This document shows, in pieces, positions 35,263 through 47,211 of a stretch of DNA of 64,000 nt; the first letter of the stretch is position 1; each line of letters starts with the position of its first letter. Made by a program: the position numbers and the translations under genes. The notes beneath the pieces were generated by a model. That model did not search any database. It was not told the DNA's origin and was given only the letters and a program-made list of their open reading frames with translations. The DNA is from Mallotus nudiflorus (Eukaryota; Streptophyta; Magnoliopsida; Malpighiales; Euphorbiaceae): assembly GCA_947683625.1 (NCBI GenBank), contig CANTUR010000283.1:15509001-15573000 (forward strand), given 5' to 3'.

Positions 35263-36450
35263 ATTGTTCTCAATATTATTTTATTTTATTTTATTTGAAA
35301 TTTTAATTTGTTTACATATTTTTTTAGAGATTCTTGTCTATACTAAATATAATACACTTTACGATAGGATTTATGACACCTTAATTAAATGATTTACACA
35401 TGGTTATTGAAAATAAAACATATGTCTTTTTATTATAAATTTCACAACTAGATATAATCTATCTAATGTATATAAAAATTTATCAATTTTTTTATTTAAA
35501 ATCTAAAATCTAATGAAGTGAATTTATTGTATAAAAATTTAAATATTTATAAACTGTAAATAAACACCTATACATAATTCAAACGTACCCACACACATAT
35601 ATATTACCAGGTGGTAATGTATTACGTATTACTCCCAACACATATTATTTTCCATTAAATATTAAGTTGAATAACAGTCAACTTTTTTTTTTAATTAAAA
35701 TATTGAATTTTGGGCTTGGAAATGGAGTTCATATTTGAAGTTGCTACCGAAATTTACAACAATGCATTAATTCTTCAGTTTTTGGTTCACATCCACATCC
35801 ACATCCAATAAATAAACTATAAACAAAAAAATTCATTCTTATTTTAATGACTTCTTAATTTACATGAATTGGGCTTTCAATTTTTTGATAAAATTTTAAT
35901 GGGAAAAGGTCCAATTTACACTCTAGTTTGTACTCTAATTTCATTTCGACATCTCGATTTTTTTTTTTAATCAGAATTTCAAATTTAAAAAATGTAGCAT
36001 ATTGAAACTTTATTCATTACAATCAAATTTTATAACTTTTTTTTTTATTAAAATTAAGTATTTTAAATTAATAAAAAATTAATTTTAACAGATACTAATA
36101 AATTAAATTCATAATTTTTTTAGAAATATATATAGAACCTAATTATTAAATTTTAAAAGTTTTTCAATCTATAGAATAATTTTTTTTACATTTTTCTTAA
36201 ATTTTTAAAAATTATAAAATTAAGTGATATGAATTTAAAAAATGATCAAATTTATTCATTAATGTAAATATCAAATTGATAATTGACTTAAAATTTAATT
36301 TTAATGAATGAATAAAATTTTTTAAATTGCATTCATTAGTTTAAATTTTTAAATTTACATAATAATTTTTATACCTATACAATAATTGATAAATACAATT
36401 TTTTTATTCAACTATTAAAATTAAATTTTAGATCAATTATCAATTCGCTA

Positions 36451-36506
36451 GTGTATACATACGTGTGTACATGCGCATACACGTACACGTGCGTATGTGC
36501 GCATGC
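36451..36506. other. 56-bp strictly alternating purine-pyrimidine tract
   Basis: Every base from 36451 to 36506 alternates purine and pyrimidine, using GT, AC, GC and AT steps in a non-simple order and rich in CG/GC steps. Such tracts favour left-handed Z-DNA. It is absent from the matching place in copy 2 (about 45090-45110). Confidence 0.85.
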
Positions 36507-36611
36507 TCGTGTGCAACCGATTTAGAGCTCTATGGCCGTTTTCTTGAGCTTTAACGCCTGTTTTTAAACTAGGGAGGGGTAGATATTGAATTATAAAACT
36601 AATTAATACAA

Positions 36612-36786
36612 TGCCTATGACGTGGTGGGGGAGATATTTAATCCACCATGCTTATGGCATAGCGTTAAGAGTGTTAGGATCCTAAGTAGACGTGGGGGTT
36701 CAAATCCCCACTTCACATCTCCCTCCCCTCTAATCTAACATCTAATAACTAACACTTTGCTAAAAAATTATTATTATTATTATTAT
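36612..36786 (+). mobile_element. tRNA-derived SINE, copy 1
   Basis: About 175 bp with an RNA polymerase III box B (GGTTCAAATCC, 36697-36707) inside a T-arm-like hairpin, a degraded box A about 40 bases before, and a 3' tail of TTA/ATT repeats. It is the duplicate of the better preserved copy at 45163. Its flanking target duplication is blurred by mutation. Confidence 0.75.
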
Positions 36787-37999
36787 CACAACTAATAGCA
36801 CCGAGAAGAAAATTAAAAAAAATTAAGTTGTATGCTTGATTTGCTAAGGAAAAAAGTTGGGTTTTTTTTTTTTTTTAATCAGTGTCATTCAAGATAGCAG
36901 ACTTACAATAATTACAATACTGTAAAAAGAAACTATTATAAACTTAATTCTAATACTACAACAACTATTTTATTAATCATTAACAACACACACTCATATA
37001 TATATATATATAAATCTTTGTTGAACGTCCCACAAAAAATTGAATTCATGAGTCATGATCTAAGTCATGGACTGAGTTAGGCTTTATTGGCTCTTTTTGA
37101 ATAATTTTAAAGTTATTATTTCGACCGTAAATTAGAATTAATAGTATATCAAGATAGACCGAATGTCAATCCTTAGTCATTTCGTTGGTTCAACGAATAC
37201 AACAGAACAAACATTAACATTGAATTAACTTCAATAAAAAAAAAAAAAAAAGGCCCTAATTCTAATTTTGGTTTCAAAAAATTAAGTAAAAGAAAAAAAA
37301 AAATGAAAGGATAGTTGAACCATTGAATGGAGTAGGATGAAAAAAGGATATATAACATTTAATAACCGCCAATTCAGGTAAGCAGATCATTAATCGCATT
37401 TGTCGTACCCGACCTACCTGTTGCACATGCGCTACGGTTTTTCAGAACCCACCAAAACTCGTAGTCTTAACAGGACAAGCAACACAACTACTTGATCACG
37501 GTCATACCTTAAATTTCTTGCATTTTCTTGTTTAACTTTAACATTTCTTTCACCCTTCTTTTTCAGATTTTTAGCTCCCTTTTTAAACCAATAAATTAAC
37601 ATCAAGTACAATAACTCCATGTCAACTGAAAAAGTAAAACACGATTTATCTACAGTGTCATTTTTGACAATTTAATTTTATCAATTAATTTAAAAAAAAT
37701 TTAAACACTTGTAAAATTAATTTGAAAATCACTTACACCTGTTACATCTGTATCCTAAATACTAATATTTTGATTGAATTAAAGATTAATTTAGTATATA
37801 TAGATATAATTATAGAAAGCGGCACTCAATCGAATAAATAATTGGTCTATAATTAAAATTAAAAGTTCAAGATTTCATAGGTAATGCCAACATTTCATTA
37901 AGGGTCTAAATGAATATTTTATAAATTAACTTATCCATAACAGATCCCTAATGTTCTCCAATTTGAGCTTCTACTGTATAAGTTAAGAAAAATAAAAGA

Positions 38000-38840
38000 A
38001 AGAGAAAGAAAGGAAAAAAGAATACGAGAGAACCAGAAGAATTGTTCAATTCTTCAAGTTTAAGTTGATTTTGCAAGAGGAATTTGATTATCTAAAACAC
38101 TTTCAGACTATAATCTTCATTTCAAAAGGTTGTAGTGATTCATTTCGTAAGTATTTTAAAAGTTTTTGTTAATTTAAATTAGGGTTTATAAGTTGTAGTT
38201 TTTAAGTTCAAAATTCATGGTTTTCTAGTCTCTGTGTTTTAATCATATTTTGAGTTAGGAAACTCCAAATTATGTGTTTTTTTATGCTTTGGAAACTTTA
38301 AAGAGTTCTTTAAGATTTGTTTCTTGGATCTCAAGTTGGTTCAATCTGTATATTAATTTAATAAGTATAAACATTTTATTGCTCAATCTATTAGCTCCTT
38401 GAGTTGATTGCATTTAGCCATCTATAACTCTTTTTATAGTTATTAAATTGAGGTGAAATTTTTACAATATGTACTAGACATATAAATATGAGATTATATA
38501 AAATTTGAGCTCAAAGTTACTTTTCTATGAGTTGTAGTAATTTTTCAAAATTAAGCTTGAAAACATCATTTTAAGAATAAATGAATCAGGTTTGTAGAGT
38601 TCACTTAAATTGCATATTTTGCATATCATTTAGGGGGGTTACATGATTAGAGCAACATATAGGATTATTATATTGAATATTTCTAAATAAAATTGTATGT
38701 GTTAAGTGTTTGAAGGGTAAAGAAGATGCTGGTGTAAATTAAGAAAGTAGCTTAATCTTAAAGGCTATTTTGGTGAGCAGGTGTTCAAGCCCTTTAAATA
38801 TTTTCATGTCGACAATAGAATGAGATTTTTAATGTTGTTT
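38000..38840 (+). repeat. LTR-like repeat R1, copy in tandem unit 1
   Basis: Plus-strand homologue of 26790-28650. Non-coding, with a purine-rich leader 'aagaaaggaaaaaagaa' and several intron-like signals. In tandem copy 2 the same repeat is split by the chromovirus at 47212. Class uncertain; LTR remnant preferred. Confidence 0.55.
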
Positions 38841-39009
38841 GTGGATCTAAATTGGTGTAGTAGAATTGTTGTTCTAATTCATATTGGTTACTACTTGAAT
38901 TATTTGTTTAAGATTCAAGTTTTGAAACAACTGGCAATGTTTTCACCTCTTATGAATAACCACAAAAAGAGTTATAAATTCCTGAATACAATCAGCTCAA
39001 AGAAATTGA

Positions 39010-39200
39010 CAAATTGAGCAATAAAATATTTTCTCTTATTAAACTAATATGCAGACTTAATCAACTTAAGATCAAAGAAACAAAATTTTAGAGGACTCTG
39101 TAAAGTTTCTAGAGTATTAAAGAACACTTAGTTTTGAGTTTCCTAACTCAAAGATATGATCAAAATATAAAGGCTAAAAAACTAGGAATTCCGAACCCGA
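39010..39200 (-). repeat. Inverted fragment of R1
   Basis: Reverse complement of about 38190-38410: words 'attgagcaataaaat', 'actctgtaaagtttc', 'gagtttcctaactcaaa' mirror 'attttattgctcaat', 'gaaactttaaagagtt', 'tttgagttaggaaactc'. Together with the forward copy it forms an imperfect fold-back about 1 kb across. Confidence 0.7.
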
Positions 39201-39214
39201 TTACTGCAGCTTAT

Positions 39215-40396
39215 TGTAGGCGGCCGTTTTGTTCGCAAGAGCAAGTATTGGCGACCATGACACTATGCAAGCTCGGGGCTTACTAAGAAATACATAATGG
39301 GCTTAGGGCCCAAAACAGAGATGGAGTCACTACCCAGATGAAAGTTAAGGTACACTGTACAACAACTGGATTCCACAGAGGTTCTTAGAAGCCGTTATCA
39401 GATATTGGGTTCAGAAACTGGGTATGGGCTTTTGGAATGCCCACCTAACTTTGTGGTTGGCCTCCATGTGTATTTTGTATTTTATTACCTTTAATTATTA
39501 AATTATTTCCTTATTAACATGCTAATCGCGATTGGTTTCCAATTTTATATTTTATTCCAAATTTGCACATTAGTCTCGTTTCATGATTATATCCCCAATA
39601 TTCAATCACAAATAAAATAAAATAAAACAAACAAAATAATTTACAACCATTCATTCCAAATAAAAGGGAGAGGGATTAATGATTACAACTTTTGGTGTAA
39701 ATAAATGTAAAAATACTAAAAATAAACCATACGTAAAAAAAAATAAACTAACTAGTAATTATCTAGTGATTAAAAATAACCAAATAATTCCTGCAACAAA
39801 TACAAGTTAGTTCCGTCTCACAATACCAACAATATTCACAAATCATCAATAAATAATATTCACAAAAATAAAATAATAAAAAAAACTCATAAATAGTTCA
39901 TTAAATAACACAATAATATAATATGGAAACAATATTAATCAAACATGATAATCATGCATAAAATCAAGAAATATAATAGATTAGACAAACAAATCATGCC
40001 AAACATGCAAAATAATAGCTGAAAATCAAGAAAGAAACAAACAAGATACTGGTCAAGGGACGATGTCTCTTTAAAGAGGTGTCGCCTCATGACCAGGAGG
40101 CGATGCCACCATTTCCTCATCATGAAGGGGCGACGTCTCTATGAAGAGATGTTGCCTCTTCAGTAGGGACAGATACAAACTACATTTCGTAAATCTTAAA
40201 AAACTCAATGATCATGCAAATAAATAAGAAACAGACACGAATATATAAATATTAACAATCAATATTCAATGTCTCATGCAATCACGCTTCTCTACGAACT
40301 TAAATAAGTAATATAACTTAAGAAAACACATAAAATAGCAACAAATCAAAGATTTTAATAAACATAAAAAAAACTTAAAGCTTAAAAATAGGGAGA
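39215..40396. repeat. Unclassified repeat R2, copy in tandem unit 1
   Basis: Begins TGTAGGCGGCC and shares its first ~200 bases with the insertion at 7006 ('gcgaccatgacac', 'gagtcactaccca', 'caactggattc' blocks). AT-rich, non-coding, with two GC-rich hairpins at 40058-40086 and 40124-40161. It is cut by the solo LTR at 40402; a few bases of it continue after 43835. Confidence 0.55.
40124..40161. repeat. 17-bp stem-loop in R2, tandem unit 1
   Basis: GAAGGGGCGACGTCTCT pairs with AGAGATGTTGCCTCTTC around loop ATGA; all 17 positions pair if three G-U wobbles are allowed. The partner in copy 2 (60281-60318) differs by G to A at one wobble position, which makes it A-U, so the stem is kept. Confidence 0.8.
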
Positions 40397-40401
40397 CTCA
40401 C

Positions 40402-40834
40402 TGCAATAACCTGAGTTTTTAAATTATTTTATTTTAAAATAGGATATGCAGTGTTAATAATTTTAAAATAATATTTGATTATTTTATTATCTTGTGAATT
40501 ATTATCATTATTATTTTACATTTAATTAACATTTTCCACATAAATGTATGTCTTTAAGTTCATTATTTTGGGAAATAGTATTTTATTAATATTTAAATAG
40601 GTGCATTAGTATCTTAAATATTAATATTTTAATAAATTTCATCAATTAAATGTAATTTAATGAGTTTATATATATATATATTAGGGTTAATATATGTGTA
40701 TATTGTTATTTTATTGTGAGTAATATATGTATATGTGTGTGTGTGTATTTAAACTTGTGGTGTATGAATTTTGTAGAATATAATAATGTATATTATATTA
40801 TATAGTTTATTACTTTTTTTATTATAAAGTATTA

Positions 40835-40902
<68 letters not shown>

Positions 40903-43830
40903 AAATAACCAAAAAACCTCCCCCCACATCTCCTTCTTCCCCGATCACCATTTCCCTCACCCTCACCGTTCGTTTCTTCTCCGTTCAGAGCACCTCCCTG
41001 CCTTTCACCACCTGCCAACTAGCTCCGCCGCTTTCAGCCTCTATCTCCGATGCCGTTTGAAGCAACAAAAGTCGGGAAGCTCAAAATCAAGCCCTTCATT
41101 GTTCATTCCGTTTCCGGCCACCTCCGTCTACACCGCCGGTCTCATCCTCTTCCCCGAGTACCGATGAGTGTGTTTCTAAGCCTCATTTCGTCCGGTTTGG
41201 TCTAGATTTTGGTGGTGAGCAATTTTAAATTTCAGTCACCTAGGGTTTTTTGATTTTTTTAGGCTTGATTCTCTGCGATTCATGCTTGATTCCTTAACAA
41301 ATGTTGTTCCCCTTAGCTTAATCTACATCCCAAAATTTTTGTATGATTTTTGGGAATTATTTTGATTTTTGTGAATTTTTAATTATTTGATTATTTTCGT
41401 AAATTATGAAATTGTGATTTTTGGTGTTATTGATGGTTATTGGTAATTTTAGAATTTAATTTATAATTTTTTTGAATTTTTTGTAATTTTTATAATTATT
41501 TTTAGTTTATGTTAGTTTTGGAAATATAGGTTAAATATATATTTAATTAGAAATAATTGGTTAATTAAGTGTATTTGTTGATTTTAATGAATAATATGTT
41601 GAGAAAATAATTTTTGTGTATTTATATAATTTTTGTCGAATTTTTGAATATTTTTAGTATTTTATGTGTATTTTATATGTTAGGGGTAATTTGGTAATTT
41701 GATAGTAATTTTAGTTAAATATTAAATTTAATTGGTTTTAATATTATTTGAGGCATAAAAATGATTTTTACAAATTATTTACTAATTTTAACTAATTAAT
41801 ACTATTTTTCAAAAATTATTTTTAAATTATATATAAAATACTATTTTTGTAAATAAATGGATTTTTAGTAATTTTTAATATGCTTTTGGATTAATTAAGT
41901 AATTTGGATTTATAAAATGAATTTTTATTAATATTTGTGGAATTATCGAGAAATATCAATTTTTAATAATATTATATTATTATTAGGGTTTTTAAGTAAT
42001 TATTGGTAAAATAATTACTTTTGGTGTTTTAATACTTAAATTGCCATATTTTGATACTTAAAGGGCATTTTTGGTATTTATTGAATTTTTATATATTTTA
42101 TTGTGATATTTGACTTGTGTTGAATTGTGGGTCTCGGTTGGGGAATCTGTAGTTCGGGATTCCAATCGAGGGTTGTGAGGATTTTGTATTTCGAAGTATA
42201 CTTTTCTTACAGGACCAGGTGTACTTTTTAAGTAGAAAGATGTCCGTTTTACAAGAGGAGGTTCTACCGAATTTTTGGTAGAATTCTAGTAAAACGTTAT
42301 ATCGGGTCTAATTTCGATTTCGTATCCATTTGTGCTTAGGAATTCTAGATCGAGTTTCTAGAAGCTTAAGGTAGATATATTCTAATGTCGTGATCGTTTT
42401 ATTTGTTTAGTTGCGCCAAGAGCGAGGTCTAGAGGACTAGACCCATTGGACCAGTCTCGAGGAGTGCATCCCTGTGAGTTATTATAATATATATACATTG
42501 CTTTAGGTTACATGTTTTAGAATTATATGTTTTAAATATTAAGTTTTGCATAATTGCTTTATTAAATGCTTAAATATATTTTAGGTATATTTTTAGTATG
42601 CTTTTAGTATATTTTAAAATAAATGCATATTTTCTTTGTGATTTACTTTCAAATTATGTTTAAGTATCTTATTGGTTGATTTTGTGTATATTACATGATT
42701 TAATTGAATTTATTTTACGTATATATACCTGAAATATACTTAGTTTATTTTAGGTACATTTCTAGTATATATATGGTTTATTTGATCCTTTGAATGGATT
42801 TATACATTATTTTGTTACTCGAATGTATGTTTTATTTTAATAAATGATATTAATAAAACGTGCTTCCTAATGGGCAGCACTAGAACCGTGTATGTACCGA
42901 TGCGATAGATAATAGGTTGAATTATTAATTTATTGTGGAAACTATGATTTGATTAAGAATGATATAATTGATTTAATTAAGATTGATGTGATTGATGGTG
43001 TGATTACTGGAGCTCGGTTGACCAAGTGTCTTAGGGCCAATCACACTGACAATTAGACTGCTGGAGCTCGATTGACTTAGTGTCTCGAGGCCAGTCTATT
43101 GTCCAGTTGGACTAAGTGAATTATTTGGAATTAAGTGGGCCTGTATGACTAGAGCGAGTTCTATTGATATTTGAGGTTGCGAAAACGTAGGGTTCTATTT
43201 AATCATTCATAACTGATGATTTCAGTATTAAATCTAAAATGATTTTCTTTACATCTATGTGTACTTGCCTATATATATATATATATATATATATATTTTA
43301 TTTATTATATATACTTTTGAGTGTCTGCATTTGACATTTAGTTATGCATGTATATATATTATAATAATTTACTCATTGAGGTCTGACTCCCCTCAGTTGA
43401 TGTTTTTACAGGAGAGTCTTCTTCTTCAGACCTCAGCAGTAGACCTATCTGCTAGATTTCTTCCGTTCCGGCCCTCTTATGTAAATCACTTACTTGAGTT
43501 TTATTTTGTACTCTAGACGCTGCATTAGTAGTTATATTTGATTCTGTCGAAAGTTGTATTTGAATTTATGCATATATGAGATTTTAATTCAGAGTGTTTT
43601 TCTAAAGATTTGTATTAAGAAATTTTATTTTTGGTATGAGATGAGATATTATTTTTATTAAAGGAAGTTGAGGAATTTATTTTATTATATGAGAATTAAT
43701 TTCTGCTGAATAAATATTTTATTATTTTATTTTATTGCATACTTTTCTTTTAAGGTTTGTTACTGGTTCTGAATTCGAAAAAATTCTCATTCACTAGCGC
43801 TGGTCATGGCCCCCAGTTTGGATTGTGACA
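40402..43830 (+). mobile_element. Solo LTR of a chromovirus, tandem unit 1
   Basis: 3.43 kb, TGCAATAACCTG to GATTGTGACA, with 5-bp target duplications CTCAC at 40397-40401 and 43831-43835. It is related but clearly diverged from the LTRs of the full-length element at 47212 (shared 'gatatgcagtgt', 'atgtccgttttaca', twin 'ctggagctcg' repeats, 'ggtctgactcccctc', final 'gtcatggcccc'). No internal region remains, as after recombination between two LTRs. Contains (TA)n at 40838-40900. Confidence 0.9.
40838..40900. repeat. (TA)n microsatellite
   Basis: About 31 TA units in the solo LTR. The equivalent tract in the other solo LTR (about 61010-61034) is much shorter, so it is length-variable. Confidence 0.95.
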
Positions 43831-45162
43831 CTCACTAACTTGGACGTGCTTAATACTCTTAATTAAGCCCTCAGAGTTTAAATTGTTCTCAATATTATTT
43901 TATTTTATTTTTTTGAAATTTTAATTTGTTTACATATTTTTTTTGAGATTCTTATCTATACTAAATATAATACACTTTAGGATAGTATTTATGATACATC
44001 AATTAAATGATTTATATATGATTATTGGAAATAAAACATATATTTGTTTATTATAAATTTCACAATTAGATATAATACACCTAATGTATATAAAAATTTA
44101 TTAATTTTTTTATTTAAAATCTAAAACTTAAGGACATTGAAGTGAATTTATTACGTAAAAATTTAAACATTTATAAATTGTAAATAAACACCTATACATA
44201 TAGGATTCAAACATACCCACACATATATCTATTTCGAGGTGCAACCTAAATGGTAATGTATTACGTATTACTCCCAACACATATCATTTCCCATTAAATA
44301 TTAAGTTGAATAACAATCAACTTTTTTTTAATTAAAATATTGAATTTTGGGCTTGGAAATGGACTTCATATTTCAAGTTGATACCAAAATTTACATGAAG
44401 GTCTGACATTGCGCTTTCTTGCATTAATTCTTCAGTTTTTGGCTCACATCCACATCCAATAAATAAACTATAAACAAAAAAATTCAGTCTTATTTTAATG
44501 ACTTCTTAATTTACATGAATTGGGCTTTCTATTTTTTGATACAATTTTAATGGGAAAAGGTCCAATTTACACTCTAGTTTATACTCTAATTCCATACTGG
44601 CATTTGATTTTTTTTTCTGAATCGAAATCTAAATTTAAAAAGTGTAGCATATTAAAATTTTATTTATTATAATTAAATTCTATAATTTTTATTTCAATTA
44701 AGTCCTATGAATTAATAAAAAACTAATTTTAACGGATATTAGCAAATTAAATTCATAATTTTTTTAGAATTATAAAATCATTTTTTTAAATTATTAAATT
44801 TTAAAAGTTTTTCAATCTATAAAATCATTTTTTTATATTTTTTAAAATTTTTAAAAATTATAAAATTAAGTGATATAAATTTAAAAAATGATCAAATTTA
44901 TTCGTTAATATAAATATCAAATTGATAATTGACTTAAAATTTAATTTTAATGGATGAATAAAATTTTTTAAATTGTATTCATTAGTTTAAATTTTTAAAT
45001 TTACATAATAATTTTTATACCTATACAATAGTTGAAAAATAAAATTTTTTTATTCAACTATTAAAATTAAATTTTAGATCAATTATCAATTCACTAATTA
45101 TGTTACATTAGAAATTTAATTTAGGGAGGGGAGATATTGAATTATTAAACTAATTATCACAA

Positions 45163-45336
45163 TGCCTATGGCGTGGTGGGAGAGATATTTAATCTACCAT
45201 GCCTATGGCGTGGTGGTGAGAGCGTTAGGATCCTAAATAGACGTGGGGTTCAAATTCCCACTTCATATCTCTGTCCTCTCTAATCTAATACCTAACAACT
45301 AACATTTCGGTAAAATAATAATAATAATAATAATAA
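45163..45336 (+). mobile_element. tRNA-derived SINE with 12-bp target duplication
   Basis: Flanked by TAATTATCACAA at 45151-45162 and 45337-45348. Box A TGGCGTGGTGG (45206-45216) and box B GGTTCAAATTC (45247-45257) sit at tRNA-like spacing; the bases around box B form a T-arm (GTGGG...CCCAC). The head 'tgcctatggcgtggtgg' occurs twice, at 45163 and 45200, so the 5' end is doubled. Tail is (AAT)n. Mobilised by LINE enzymes, not by LTR elements. Confidence 0.85.
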
Positions 45337-45551
45337 TAATTATCACAACTAATAGCACCGAGAAGAAAATTAAACAAAATTAAGTTGTATGCTTGATTTG
45401 CTAAGGAAAAAAGTTGGGTTTTTTTTTTTTTTTTTATCAGTGTCATTCAAGATAGCAGACGTAGAATAATTACAATACTGTAAAAAGAAACTATTATAAA
45501 CTTAATTCTAATACTACAACAACTATATTATTAATCATTAACAACAACACA

Positions 45552-45554
<3 letters not shown>

Positions 45555-45613
<59 letters not shown>
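45555..45613. repeat. (TA)n microsatellite
   Basis: About 29 TA units. Tandem copy 1 has only a short run at the matching place (about 36996-37012). Confidence 0.95.
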
Positions 45614-45615
<2 letters not shown>

Positions 45616-46709
45616 GGAAATGGGCAAAGAATATAAAATCTTTGTTGAACGTCCCACAAAAAATTGAATTCATGAGTCATGATCTAAGTCATGGACTTCA
45701 TCCTTATCAATTGAGTTAGGCTTTATTGGCTCTTTTTGAATAATTTTAAAGTTATTATTTCGACCGTAAATTAGAATTAATAGAATATGAAGATAGACTC
45801 AATGGCAATCCTTAGTCATTACGTTGGTTCAACGAATACAACAGAACAAACATTAACATTGAATTAACTTCAAAAAAAAAAAAAAGGCCCTAATTCTAAT
45901 TTTGGTTTCAAAAAATTAAGTAAAAGAAAAAAAAAATGAAAGGATAGTTGAACCATTGAGTGGAGTAGGATGAAAAAAGGATATATAACATTTAATAACC
46001 CCCAATTCAGGCAAGCATATCATTAATCGCATTTGTCGTACCCGACCTACCTCTTGCACATGCACTACGGTTTTTCAGAACCCACCAAAACTCGTAGTCT
46101 TAACAGGACAAGCAACACAACTACTTGATCACGGTCATACCTTAAATTTCTTGCATTTTCTTGTTTAACTTTAACATTTCTTTCACCCTTCTTTTTCAGA
46201 TTTTTAGTTCCCTTTTTAAACCAATAAATTAACATCAAGTACAAGGACTCCATGTCAACTGAAAAAGTAAAACGCGATTTATCTACAGTATCATTTTCGA
46301 CAATTTAATTTTATCAATTAATTTTAAAAAAATTTAAACACTTGTGAAATTAATTTGAAAATCACTTCACCTGTTACATCTGTATCCTATATCCTAAATT
46401 CTAAGTACATATACATTCATTATATCTTGCATTTAGATATAATATTTTGATTGAATTAAAGATTAATTTAGTATATATAGATATAATTATAGAAAGCGGC
46501 ACTCAATCGAATAAATAATTAGTCTATAATTAAATAATTAAAAGTTCAAGATTTAATAGTTAATGTCAATATTTTATTAAGGATCTAAATGAATATTTTA
46601 CAAATTAACTTATCCATAATAGGTCGGGAATGTTCTCCAATTTGTGCTTCTGCTGTATAAGTTAAGAAAAATAAAAGAAAAAGAAAGAAAGGAAAAAAGA
46701 ACACGAGAG

Positions 46710-47211
46710 AACCAGAAGAATTGTTCAATTCTTCAAATTTAAGTTGATTTTGCAAGAGGAATTTGATTATCTAAAACACTTTTCAGACTATAATCTTCAT
46801 TCCAAAAGTTGTAGTGATTCATTTCGTAAGTATTTTAAAAGTTTTTGTTAATTTAAATTAGGGTTTATAAGTTGTAGTTTTTAAGTTCAAAATTCATGGT
46901 TTTCTAGTCTCTATGTTTTAATCATATTTTGAGTTAGGAAACTCCAAATTATGTGTTTTTTTATGCTTTGGAAACTTTAAAGAGTTCTTTAAGATTTGTT
47001 TCTTGGATCTCAAGTTGGTTCAATCTGTATATTAATTTAATAAGTATAAACATTTTATTGCTCAATCTATTAGCTCCTTGAGTTGATTGCATTTAGCCAT
47101 CTATAACTCTTTTTATAGTTATTAAATTGAGGTGAAATTTTTACAATATGTCTAGACATATAAATATGAGATTATATAAAATTTGAGCTCAAAGTTACTT
47201 TTCTATGAGTT
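46710..47211 (+). repeat. LTR-like repeat R1, left part in tandem unit 2
   Basis: Matches 38025-38545. It is interrupted after 47211 by the chromovirus; the remainder continues from 58692 to about 58990. The last five bases GAGTT are the chromovirus target site. Confidence 0.6.

Larger units (their letters stand above)
35263..43881 (+). repeat. Tandem segmental duplication, copy 1 (about 8.6 kb)
   Basis: Collinear and same-orientation with 43882-47211 plus 58692-64000. Contents in order: AT-rich spacer, SINE, spacer, R1 repeat, inverted R1 fragment, R2 repeat, solo LTR, short tail. Copy 1 ends with 'cctcagagttta' and copy 2 starts directly with 'attgttctcaatatt', the same word found at 35263. 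No gene is carried. Divergence is uneven: high in the first ~1.4 kb, low afterwards. Confidence 0.9.

Noticed and set aside
37432..37620. 62-codon minus-strand ORF conserved at 46065-46253
   Set aside because: Conservation reflects the recent duplication; no domain and no start context support.
38781..39017. 78-codon ORF, identical at 58939-59175
   Set aside because: It is repeated only because it lies in the tandem duplication, within the R1 repeat; composition is not protein-like.
40749..41018. 89-codon ORF with a Tyr-Ile repeat
   Set aside because: The repeat is a translated (TA)n microsatellite in the solo LTR.
45200..45270. tRNA gene
   Set aside because: Box A, box B and a T-arm are present, but the acceptor stem does not form and the unit has target duplications and an (AAT)n tail, so it is a SINE.
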